A stretch of DNA of 8,611 nucleotides from Dehalococcoidales bacterium (GCA_016926695.1 JAFGOB010000158.1:1-8611), one strand, 5' to 3'; shown: positions 1-6,520, counted from the first letter of the stretch. The notes: a model not told the origin generated them from the sequence alone. Made by a program: numbers and translations.

Positions 1-282
1 AATTGTGAATACATCAAAGAGAATGGAATTTGGAAGATCAGGACAATGCGGTTCGACCAGCTTTATGATGCTACTCCAGCGCAAGGTTGGGTAGATCCTG
101 ATTTAGTTGCCCCGCCAGATCCCCAAGTAACGTACCCGTGTCAACCTGACATTCCCCGCACCATCAGTTATCGCTACCCGTCTGGCTATATCGTCCCCTT
201 CCACTACAAACATCCCGTCACCGGAAAGAAGACGACAGAAGAAGCAAGAAATTTGTCATTGAAAGGCGCAAGCGATGCCTAG
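1..282 (+). CDS. NTF2/SnoaL-like family protein, C-terminal part (5' end outside window)
   Basis: The reading frame is open from the first base to the TAG at 280-282 and shows 93 residues. The internal ATG at 46 is unlikely to be the start, because the 15 codons before it fit the family. They read like the last beta-strand of a SnoaL-like fold, with a Y-I-K-E-x-G-x-W-K-I pattern. After it comes a proline-rich tail with a P-S-G-Y-I-V-P-F-H-Y-K-H-P-V-T-G segment, which I associate from memory with the extended SnoaL_4-type nuclear transport factor 2 family proteins. Members of this fold are small cone-shaped proteins acting as hydratases, isomerases, dehydratases or ligand binders, and the specific reaction cannot be read from a C-terminal part. 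The stop lies 69 bp before the AMDase-like gene on the same strand, so co-transcription is plausible. Fold assignment is fairly secure; function is not. Confidence 0.6.
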   Translation, partial: NCEYIKENGIWKIRTMRFDQLYDATPAQGWVDPDLVAPPDPQVTYPCQPDIPRTISYRYPSGYIVPFHYKHPVTGKKTTEEARNLSLKGASDA

Positions 283-351
283 GAAACAAGCGGTAAAATG
301 CTGCGCCTGATGACAGCGGGCAGGATTGAACACATCATAAGGAGATAACTA

Positions 352-1080
352 ATGTACGGATGGCGTGCCAGGTTAGGCGTTTTGGTGCCTTCAGGGAATA
401 TCGTGACGGAACCGGAATTCAATACGGTGGTGCCTGAAGGAGTGTGCTGCCATTATCACCGCTACAAGTTCGGGGGCGACATACGCCATAGGGACGGCTT
501 GAACGACGTGTTTCGGGCGGCAGACTATATTGTTGAAGCCTCCAAACTGATGGCCGACGTTCAGCCCAGCGTTGTAGCCATGACCGGAACCGGCACCAGT
601 TTTATCGGCGGGTACCACTACGATCAAAAGATCATTGAAAAAATGAAAGCCGTTAATGCCGATATTCCAGCGACGACGACGTCCACGTCCGTCATTGACG
701 CGCTTAAACGGATGGGTATCAAGAAAATATCCATTGCCATGCCGTACCTGGAAGAAGTAGCCAAGGCAGCGGTGAAATTCGTTGAAGCTAACGGTATCCT
801 GGTACAGGACGCAAAGTGGCTGAACCTGGCTGGGTTTGAAATCCACAGGGTTTCTCAAGAAACACTCCGGCAGTTAGCCAAAGCGGTTGACACTCCTGAA
901 AGTGAAGCCTTGTTCATCAGCTGTACCAGTTTACATACGTTCGAAATAATTGAAAAACTGGAAACCGACCTGGGGAAGCCTGTGATCACCAGCAACCAGG
1001 TAACAATATGGAACATGCTGCGATTGGCTGGCATAAACGATAAGATAGCGGGATACGGCCAATTGTTGTCTCAATATTAG
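352..1080 (+). CDS. Arylmalonate decarboxylase / maleate cis-trans isomerase family protein (Asp/Glu racemase superfamily)
   Basis: This 242-residue protein has the usual length of the AMDase/maleate isomerase family, cytoplasmic enzymes that stabilise an enediolate intermediate for decarboxylation, isomerisation or racemisation. The start is fixed by AAGGAG at 339-344, 7 nt before the ATG. The N-terminal V-P-S-G-N loop (residues 12-16) is the substrate-carboxylate loop and recalls the P-S-S-N motif of maleate isomerases. Residues 75-87 (V-A-M-T-G-T-G-T-S-F-I-G-G) align, from memory, with the Bordetella AMDase segment that holds Gly74-Thr75; here these are Gly79-Thr80. Tyr132 matches AMDase Tyr126. 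Cys191, in I-S-C-T-S-L, matches catalytic Cys188. Maleate isomerases and racemases use two cysteines, and the first is glycine here, which favours decarboxylase-type chemistry. The substrate is unknown. It lies between an NTF2-like gene and a TfoX remnant. Confidence 0.8.
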   Translation: MYGWRARLGVLVPSGNIVTEPEFNTVVPEGVCCHYHRYKFGGDIRHRDGLNDVFRAADYIVEASKLMADVQPSVVAMTGTGTSFIGGYHYDQKIIEKMKAVNADIPATTTSTSVIDALKRMGIKKISIAMPYLEEVAKAAVKFVEANGILVQDAKWLNLAGFEIHRVSQETLRQLAKAVDTPESEALFISCTSLHTFEIIEKLETDLGKPVITSNQVTIWNMLRLAGINDKIAGYGQLLSQY

Positions 1081-1085
1081 GAGTA

Positions 1086-1304
1086 ATGAAGTCTGGCGGC
1101 AGCGGCTATTTACCAGAGGGCAGCATGTGTTTCGGTACGCATAAAGAATACCTGGTTATCCGCCGTTTTCCGGAAAGGCCCGATGCGTTGCCCAAGCATG
1201 AAGATATCAAACAGTTCGATATGACCGGCAGGACAATGAAAGGCCAGCTCATGGTTGCTTCAGATTACGTAGAAACCGGGGAAAAGCTGCTCGATATGCT
1301 GTAA
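1086..1304 (+). pseudogene. TfoX N-terminal-domain remnant, 5'-truncated (72 aa)
   Basis: The 72 residues match the central and C-terminal part of the TfoX_N domain. There is a G-S-G-Y-L-P-E-G-S-M-C-F-G hairpin (residues 5-17), then Y-L-V-I-R (22-26), then the hallmark F-D-M-T-G-R-T-M-K-G (44-53). In complete members the hairpin is preceded by a helix of about 30 residues ending in K-K-M-F-G-G. None of that is encoded here: the frame upstream of the ATG runs back through unrelated residues to a stop at 1041. The only start is 5 bp after the AMDase-like stop, with AGGAG at 1079-1083 just 2 nt away, which is tight. I read it as a gene that lost its 5' end by deletion next to the AMDase-like gene. 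A translated mini-domain made by coupling is the alternative. TfoX-like proteins are linked to competence regulation, but most stand-alone N-domains are uncharacterised. Confidence 0.55.
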
Positions 1305-1560
1305 TTAGGTACAAGCTTCGCGGGGAAAATACCGAAAAAGTGAAATGCTGTTTCCAGTACTACCGGTAAAGTGATTAACCACTCAGAATGGAACATGCCT
1401 GAGCCAGGCTATGGACATGCACCAAGACGGCAATCATCACGGGCATAGAAACACTATCGCGAATAGGGACTTGATTATTACTTCATCCAGTGCATGGTAT
1501 TACCGATACACGTATTCCGCTGCAGAAGCAGACAACAACGGCCCGGTTTTTAACTCAGCC

Positions 1561-4266
1561 CTACTTGATTGATATACGGCTATCCAAAACCCAGTACCCC
1601 CGGCCATCTACCTGTACCTTGACCGGATTCAGGTCCATTTCTGTTATCTGGGGGATATCACCAACCATTGCGGAGACACGCAACAGCAGGTTCTCAAGGG
1701 AGGGGATATCACACGGCAGCGACCCCCGGTACCCTTTAAGCAATTGCGCTACTTTCACCGAATCGATCAAGTCCCCGGCTTTAATATCAGTCAGGGGGTG
1801 TAACCGCAAAGCGGTGTCCTCCATCAATTCGGCCATAATCCCTCCCATACCGAACATGACAATATGTCCCAGCAGACGGTCTTCAACAACGCCGACCATG
1901 ACCTCGACGCCGTCTGTAATCTGGCGCTGAACAGTGACTCCCTGCATTTCGTTTTCGAGGCCCTTTTTCTTCAAATTACTCCTGATATCTTCGTAGGCAC
2001 GGAGGACTGCTTCCGGTGAATCAACATCCAGAACCACGCCACCAACATCGGTCTTATGCGTCACAGTGTCCGAATTCAGCTTGAGCACAACCGGGAAACC
2101 GATCCTGATCGCATGAGCGACTGCATCTTCTGCGGTAGCTGCTACCAACGTTTCGATACATCGAATTCCATAGCAGGAAAACAATTCGCTCATATCCTGA
2201 TTGGAAAGCCACAGCGGGCGCTCTCCCCGTTCTGTAAGTGTTTTTTTGACGAGCCGGCGGGCTTTTTCTCGATCGATGCCCGGGATATTTGGAATGTTGC
2301 CAATAATCCTGGTTTTCAGTTCGTGGTATTTTACAGCATTGGACAAAGCTTCAACGGCTTCTTCCGGGAACGAATAGTAGGGAACCAGATGACCGTCCAG
2401 CACTTTTCCTTTCGATTTCATCATCCCGATAAAACAGACCATAAGCGGTTTGCCGCTGGCTCTAACCAGGGAAGCCGCATTAGCGATAGCTTGTTCCACA
2501 TAGGGAATATCTTCACCGGACGGAGAAATATAGAGTGTTAATATCGCATCATAATCCGGGTCCTCTGCCAGTATGCGCAGGACACCCTCGAATTCTTCAG
2601 CGGTGGCACCCGCGGCGAGGTCCACGGGATTATCAATATTGATGTCGCGTTTCGCCACGGCTTTAATTCTGGCCCGTGTTTTATCTGAAAGTTGGGGCAA
2701 TTTCAAGCCGCTACGGGCACAGGCGTCAGCGGCAAGGATGCCCGGACCGCCGCCATTACTGAGCACGATCACATTTTTCCCTTTTGGCACCGGCTGATTG
2801 GCGAGCAAGATAGCCGAATCAAACAGTTCATTGACAGAATTGACCGCAACAATCCCCGCTTCCCGCAGCAGCGCATCGGAAACAATCCCCGGCGTAGCCA
2901 TGGCGCCGGTATGGGACCGAGTAGCCCGCGAACCCTCAAGAGTAGTACCGCCCTTGATGGCAAGGATGGGTTTTTTGAGCGATGCCTTGCGGGATACCCT
3001 GCCAAACATATCCGGATTATCAAATGATTCAAGATACATAAGGATTACCTCGGTAGAGGGATCATTCTCCCAGTACTGTATGAGGTCCGTGGGCGCAATA
3101 TCCGCCCGGTTGCCAACGCTGACAAAATTAGCAAACCCGATATCCAATCTGATGGCATATTCAAGAATACCCTGACCTAGTGCCCCGCTCTGGGAGACGA
3201 AGGAAATATTTCCCGGTCCGGGATTAATCCAGCCAAAAGTCGCCTTCAGTTTTACAGCAGGATCGGTATTGATGACTCCCATGCAGTTGGGGCCGATGAT
3301 CCGCATTCCATAACCGAACGCTGTATCCACCATTTCTCTTTCAAGGACGGCTCCCTGCTCGTCTTTCTCACGGAAACCATCGGCGATAACGATACTACCT
3401 TTCACTTTTTTCCGTCCGCATTCATCCACAATATTCAATATCTGCGATGACGGAGTGGCGATAATTGCCAGATCAACATCTCCTGGAGTGTCGAGTACCG
3501 AGGGATATGCCTTGAGTGATAGTATCGAGTCATGTTTAGCATTGATGGGATATATGGAACCTTGAAAACCACCCTGCAACAAGGAGTTCACGATGAGCTG
3601 CCCCATGGCACCTGGACGACTTGAAGCACCTATTACCGCCACTGAACGGGGTTTGAAGATGTATCCCAGCGATTTTTGTGTAGCCTGAGCGGCCCGTTCA
3701 GCTTTCCGATCTTCCACGATGGCGGTCTTGGTCAAGGGAAAGGTGATCCTGTACACATCGTCTTCCAGTACCTGTTTCATATGGAAGCCATAACTCTGGA
3801 ACACAGCCAGCAGCGAGGTATTTTCTGAAAGAACATGCGCTTCAAACGTATCTATGCCCTGTTTCCGCGCCGCCGCGGCCAGCCATTCAATGATTTTGGC
3901 GCCGATACCCTTCTGTCGATAGGAATCCAGGACGATAAAGGAAATCTCCGCCGTCCGTGTATCAGGCAGACGGGTGTAACGACCTATCGCCACTATGCAT
4001 TTGCGGCCTTCTTCTCTTGCTTCAGCTACCAGAGCAAACTGGTTAATGTAATCGACCCGACAATAGCGCCGGGCATCTTCCATGTTCATATCATGCGGAA
4101 CACGATGAAGGTGCAAGTTTTCCACCGTGGCACTTAATCGTTGATAAAATTCCATCCAGGCAGAAGCATCACCTTCTGCAATAGGCCGAAACAGCATGGT
4201 CGAACCATCCTGGAGGACGACTTTCCCATGGAGTTCATCAAGATTGAAATTCGATTTTATGTCCAT
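1561..4266 (-). CDS. GNAT acetyltransferase-ADP-forming acyl-CoA synthetase fusion (Pat-like, GNAT domain first)
   Basis: This 901-residue cytoplasmic protein has a GNAT domain at about 20-180, with the acetyl-CoA loop R-Q-K-G-I-G at 117-122 and a candidate catalytic Glu107. It continues as an NDP-forming acyl-CoA synthetase: CoA-binding domain about 200-330 (V-I-G-A-S at 211-215), succinyl-CoA-ligase-like domains to about 650, and an ATP-grasp_5 domain about 685-900. His452 in S-H-T-G-A and His737 in T-H-K-T-D-V-G-G-V match the two histidines that carry phosphate in archaeal ADP-forming acetyl-CoA synthetases. Enteric Pat/YfiQ acetyltransferases carry GNAT at the C-terminus and, as I recall, lack the first histidine. 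GNAT-first order is known in Streptomyces. The protein may therefore make acyl-CoA and ATP from acid, acetylate acyl-CoA synthetases, or do both. GGGAG at 4277-4281 lies 10 nt before the ATG. It is transcribed against both flanking clusters. Confidence 0.9.
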   Translation of the reverse strand: MDIKSNFNLDELHGKVVLQDGSTMLFRPIAEGDASAWMEFYQRLSATVENLHLHRVPHDMNMEDARRYCRVDYINQFALVAEAREEGRKCIVAIGRYTRLPDTRTAEISFIVLDSYRQKGIGAKIIEWLAAAARKQGIDTFEAHVLSENTSLLAVFQSYGFHMKQVLEDDVYRITFPLTKTAIVEDRKAERAAQATQKSLGYIFKPRSVAVIGASSRPGAMGQLIVNSLLQGGFQGSIYPINAKHDSILSLKAYPSVLDTPGDVDLAIIATPSSQILNIVDECGRKKVKGSIVIADGFREKDEQGAVLEREMVDTAFGYGMRIIGPNCMGVINTDPAVKLKATFGWINPGPGNISFVSQSGALGQGILEYAIRLDIGFANFVSVGNRADIAPTDLIQYWENDPSTEVILMYLESFDNPDMFGRVSRKASLKKPILAIKGGTTLEGSRATRSHTGAMATPGIVSDALLREAGIVAVNSVNELFDSAILLANQPVPKGKNVIVLSNGGGPGILAADACARSGLKLPQLSDKTRARIKAVAKRDINIDNPVDLAAGATAEEFEGVLRILAEDPDYDAILTLYISPSGEDIPYVEQAIANAASLVRASGKPLMVCFIGMMKSKGKVLDGHLVPYYSFPEEAVEALSNAVKYHELKTRIIGNIPNIPGIDREKARRLVKKTLTERGERPLWLSNQDMSELFSCYGIRCIETLVAATAEDAVAHAIRIGFPVVLKLNSDTVTHKTDVGGVVLDVDSPEAVLRAYEDIRSNLKKKGLENEMQGVTVQRQITDGVEVMVGVVEDRLLGHIVMFGMGGIMAELMEDTALRLHPLTDIKAGDLIDSVKVAQLLKGYRGSLPCDIPSLENLLLRVSAMVGDIPQITEMDLNPVKVQVDGRGYWVLDSRISIK

Positions 4267-4716
4267 TTGTTATTGACTCCCGTATTATGAGCATTCTGCG
4301 CCGCTACGTGCTGAAAACAGGGAAGAACGTTACCAAGTCAGACAGGCCGCGTGAGCCGGGAACAGGTCAAGTCAGCCGGTTGAATCACGCTTACCCATCT
4401 AGTCCTATTATACCCGCATTTGTTGCCCTGTAATATCGTCCCTCCGGCCAAGATAGTGCGGCTTGTTACGGCAGCGTCAGGGCACTCTGCCACCTGTTCA
4501 GTCACCAGGGAAACATTCTTACACTGCTTGCTATATATTGGTCTTACCTGAATTATCCGTGTAACTGGACATTGAACCTCTCCTTCTCTTCGTTTGCTTC
4601 TGCGAGACGATACAGGAGGTTTATAACAAGGTAAATGGGGTAGTCGTACATTATCCAGGCGCAATTCCTTAATTAAAGGTAACACCGCATAATTTTAACT
4701 GATTGTGGGGGAAAAT
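4267..4716. other. Gene-poor interval upstream of the acyl-CoA synthetase fusion
   Basis: No convincing gene is seen in these 450 bp. They separate the divergent large gene (-) from the first small ORF (+). An AGGAGG at 4614-4619 (+) has no usable start codon after it: the first ATG, 15 nt on, is followed after one codon by a stop, so it is an orphan site or a relic. A CATAAT at 4688-4693 could be a -10 element for the small ORF at 4717, but the matching -35 region is poor. A 115-codon frame on the minus strand (4338-4685) has a GTG start, no ribosome binding site and no recognisable domain. The interval looks like regulatory DNA plus decayed sequence. Confidence 0.4.
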
Positions 4717-4854
4717 ATGTCAAACGAAGAAGCTATGCTCAAGTACTTAAAGAAATTACGTGACGAACTCAATACTGCTAATACTCATTTTGAAATGGCT
4801 AAACCCTACGCGAATTTCGTTATTCGCGAAGCAATAAATACAACGGCCCGCTAG
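4717..4854 (+). CDS. Small hypothetical protein (45 aa), charged helix
   Basis: The ATG at 4717 is preceded by a run of five G at 4707-4711 with 5 nt spacing, a usable ribosome binding site. The frame ends at TAG 4852-4854. The first 20 residues (M-S-N-E-E-A-M-L-K-Y-L-K-K-L-R-D-E-L-N-T) form a charged amphipathic helix with leucines at 8, 11, 14 and 18, as in a short coiled coil. This looks loosely like the N-terminal docking helices of modular polyketide synthases, but no ketosynthase sequence follows in any frame. It could be a real small protein, the 5' stub of a lost gene, or chance. A candidate -10 (CATAAT, 4688-4693) lies upstream. Its last third contains the inverted repeat at 4809-4828. 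I do not recognise the protein. Confidence 0.35.
   Translation: MSNEEAMLKYLKKLRDELNTANTHFEMAKPYANFVIREAINTTAR
4809..4828. repeat. Perfect 7-bp inverted repeat with 6-nt spacer
   Basis: CGCGAAT (4809-4815) and ATTCGCG (4822-4828) are exact reverse complements around the spacer TTCGTT. As DNA this is a 20-bp dyad of operator size; as RNA it makes a 7-bp hairpin with a 6-nt loop. No T-run follows, so an intrinsic terminator is unlikely. It lies inside the 3' part of the small ORF at 4717 and about 300 bp before a possible promoter for the esterase cluster. Confidence 0.5.
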
Positions 4855-5012
4855 TTGATTCTTCCCAACTTGGTAAGTAAACCTGTTACAGCTCCCTGTA
4901 TTAACCCTGCTTTAGTAACAACAGGAAAAGCTTTCATCATCGTCGATTCAATTCAGATTAGTCCACTTACGATTGTCTTTGACCACTGTGCCACGTTCTT
5001 TACTTCTGTACA

Positions 5013-5090
5013 GGTATTTTCCCATTGGTATTTTCCCTGAACTCTTACCCGGTGACCTAATCCTAGAACATCTACACTTGGTATTTTCCC
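5013..5090. repeat. Three direct copies of GGTATTTTCCC
   Basis: Identical 11-mers begin at 5013, 5027 and 5080. The second and third share the longer TTGGTATTTTCCC (5025-5037 and 5078-5090). Start-to-start spacing is 14 and 53 bp, and 53 bp is close to five helical turns. The third copy ends 27 bp before the possible -10 element. This fits binding sites for a regulator of the esterase cluster, or the terminal repeats of a vanished insertion sequence. The reverse complement GGGAAAATACC also occurs at 1323-1333, and a 10-bp core occurs in coding sequence at 5569-5578, so some copies may be chance. Confidence 0.5.
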
Positions 5091-5113
5091 ACTCGCCAGC
5101 AGTGATTATTCTG

Positions 5114-5122
5114 TGTTACAAT
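5114..5122 (+). promoter_or_regulatory. Possible extended -10 promoter (TGtTACAAT)
   Basis: TG at 5114-5115, one base, then TACAAT at 5117-5122 gives an extended -10 element differing from TATAAT at one base. No good -35 lies 16-18 bp upstream, as expected for an extended -10 or an activator-dependent promoter. Transcription would start near 5129 and run into the small ORF at 5158 and the esterase cluster. The repeats at 5013-5090 lie just upstream. Confidence 0.3.
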
Positions 5123-5157
5123 ACCAGCACTAAATAATGAGGTAACGGAAGAATTTC

Positions 5158-5295
5158 GTGTCTATGAGTACCATGAAATTTTGCAATAATATTATTAAAG
5201 ACGCCCGACTCTGGCCTCCAGAGATAAAACAGAACGGCTCCGCAGATCTGAAAAAATTGAAAGGCATCAAATACTCCCACCTAAGGATAACGTGA
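5158..5295 (+). CDS. Small hypothetical ORF (45 aa) upstream of the esterase
   Basis: A GTG at 5158, with GGAAG at 5147-5151 six nt before it, opens a frame ending at TGA 5293-5295. An ATG two codons later (5164) would give 43 residues. The product is basic, with a central L-W-P-P-E-I-K segment and a lysine-rich C-terminal half (L-K-K-L-K-G-I-K-Y). I see no signal peptide, membrane segment or known domain. It lies between the possible promoter and the esterase start at 5391, so it could be a leader ORF, a small accessory protein, or the tail of a decayed gene. The 95 bp to the esterase argue against translational coupling. Coding status is uncertain. Confidence 0.3.
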   Translation: MSMSTMKFCNNIIKDARLWPPEIKQNGSADLKKLKGIKYSHLRIT

Positions 5296-5377
5296 TATTT
5301 AGATGCAACGAAGGGCAGGTAATCAGCCTGGCCGAAAGGACTACTACAATAGATACTTGCTGGTCAATGAAAAAAAC

Positions 5378-5383
5378 AGGAGG
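5378..5383 (+). promoter_or_regulatory. Shine-Dalgarno AGGAGG that sets the esterase start
   Basis: AGGAGG lies 7 nt before the ATG at 5391, an ideal spacing. An upstream in-frame start at 5292 would add 33 residues with no family similarity and has no ribosome binding site of this quality, so 5391 is the start. Confidence 0.85.
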
Positions 5384-5390
5384 TAAATAT

Positions 5391-6362
5391 ATGAGTAAGA
5401 ACTATGTCGAACGGCTAGATAGAGAAGTAGCGGAATCGGTCAAAAAAAGTTTAGGTCAGGGAGGGATGGACCTGTCAAACCCCAAGAAAGCCAGAATCAT
5501 TTCCGACCAGATGTCGGCTCGCCTGGTTGAACAAAGGACTGAATTCAGAGGAGTTGTATCAGAAGACCGGAAAATACCGGGGCTTCCAGAAGGAACGGAG
5601 TTAGACGCAAGGGTCTACCAAGCGGAAAACAGGACGGGTTTATCGCCGGTTTTGCTCTGGATGCCAGGAGGAGGTTACGTTGTCGGTGATGTAGAACTTG
5701 ATGATCTACTATGCCGACAGTTGACTTTGGCGGGTGAATGCGTAGTAGTGGCGGTAAATTATCGACGTGCTCCAGAGTATCCATACCCTATTCCACTAGA
5801 AGATTGCTATACGGCATTGAAATGGCTAGCAACCCAAGCTGATGAGTTACGGATCAACCTCTCCTGTATGTGTGTCGGTGGAGCCAGTGCCGGCGGAGGA
5901 TTGTCTGCAGGCCTTGCGTTGTTAGCGCGTGACAGGGGAGAGATCAAGTTAGCCTGGCAACTATTATTATATCCGATGATTGACGATCGCAATACTGCAT
6001 TGCCCAGTAAGACTGTGCCGGATACACTAGTTTGGACACGCAAAGATAACTATTATGGCTGGCGCGCATACCTGGGGCATGAACCAGGTACTGGAGAGGT
6101 CGAACCTTATGCATCACCAGCCAGAGCTATTAATCTGGAAGAGTTACCACCGGCTTTTATCGGAACCGGGGACCTGGACCTGTTTGCAGAGGAAAGTCTC
6201 GGTTACGCCCAGAGACTGGTCGCCGCCGGTGTGCCGACAGAAATCCACATGTATCCGGGTGTTCCGCATGGATTTGATGGTATTCTGGCTCCTCAGGCTG
6301 AAATATCCAAAAAATTCAGAAATGATATAATGTGGGCATTTAAACGGATATGCAATAAGTAA
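5391..6362 (+). CDS. Alpha/beta hydrolase fold-3 esterase (HSL / acetyl-esterase family)
   Basis: This 323-residue protein has the length typical of bacterial hormone-sensitive-lipase-type esterases, which hydrolyse short-chain carboxylic esters in the cytoplasm. Visible features in order are a helical cap-forming N-terminus (1-50), the oxyanion-hole motif, here M-P-G-G-G-Y (91-96), then Y-R-R-A-P-E-Y-P-Y-P (about 124-133), typical of the family. The nucleophile elbow is G-G-A-S-A-G-G with Ser166. The acid is Asp263 in G-D-L-D-L, and the base is His293 in V-P-H-G-F. Two departures from consensus stand out: the histidine of HGGG is proline, and the aspartate before the nucleophile (GDSAG) is alanine. 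The triad itself is complete, so hydrolase activity is likely. It opens the cluster with the phosphotriesterase-like gene, which starts 170 bp downstream. The natural ester is unknown. Confidence 0.88.
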   Translation: MSKNYVERLDREVAESVKKSLGQGGMDLSNPKKARIISDQMSARLVEQRTEFRGVVSEDRKIPGLPEGTELDARVYQAENRTGLSPVLLWMPGGGYVVGDVELDDLLCRQLTLAGECVVVAVNYRRAPEYPYPIPLEDCYTALKWLATQADELRINLSCMCVGGASAGGGLSAGLALLARDRGEIKLAWQLLLYPMIDDRNTALPSKTVPDTLVWTRKDNYYGWRAYLGHEPGTGEVEPYASPARAINLEELPPAFIGTGDLDLFAEESLGYAQRLVAAGVPTEIHMYPGVPHGFDGILAPQAEISKKFRNDIMWAFKRICNK

Positions 6363-6520
6363 TGAAACTTGAAAATAATGAACATCACGCCGTTATCTCG
6401 GGGTAGATATGTTTCAGAAGCGGGTTTATTCCCTGATATCTCACTTCTGCGGGAAAGGCTAGTTGTATCGGATCTCCACATGCCGAAAGTCGCACCAAAG
6501 TCAAATATTCGTGTATCCAA

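Larger units (their letters stand above)
4855..5157. other. Intergenic interval with repeats and a possible promoter
   Basis: No gene is supported in these 303 bp. What can be seen is the three-copy 11-bp repeat at 5013-5090 and a possible extended -10 element at 5114-5122, both described separately. The remaining sequence is relatively AT-rich. Its open frames are short on both strands, without ribosome binding sites or recognisable domains. Confidence 0.45.

Noticed and set aside
391..858. 155-codon frame on the minus strand
   Set aside because: It lies entirely antisense to the AMDase-like gene, which has clear family motifs and a good ribosome binding site; the minus frame has neither.
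1397..1409. GCCT-GAGCC-AGGC hairpin between the convergent genes
   Set aside because: The stem is only 4 bp and there is no T-run, so it is not a credible terminator.
1411..1572. 53-codon ORF on the plus strand starting ATG at 1411
   Set aside because: No ribosome binding site, no recognisable domain, and its end overlaps the 3' end of the large minus-strand gene. It could be a relic but cannot be supported.
4338..4685. 115-codon frame on the minus strand in the gene-poor interval
   Set aside because: GTG start without a ribosome binding site, uneven composition and no domain; most likely random open frame.
4851..4940. 29-residue hydrophobic, cationic peptide frame on the minus strand
   Set aside because: It looks faintly like a small toxin or bacteriocin-type peptide, but has no ribosome binding site, promoter or immunity gene; chance is more likely.
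1323..5090. GGGAAAATACC at 1323-1333 and its inverse at 5080-5090 as ends of a transposon carrying the acyl-CoA synthetase gene
   Set aside because: Only 11 bp match, flanking bases differ, there is no target duplication or transposase, and the same 10-bp core also occurs by coding constraint at 5569-5578.
5292..5390. Upstream start for the esterase adding 33 residues
   Set aside because: The extension has no family similarity, while AGGAGG at 5378-5383 is ideally placed for the ATG at 5391.
6415..6449. CAGAAG...CTTCTG inverted repeat between the esterase and phosphotriesterase-like genes
   Set aside because: 6-bp arms with a 23-nt loop and no T-run; too weak to call a terminator or operator.
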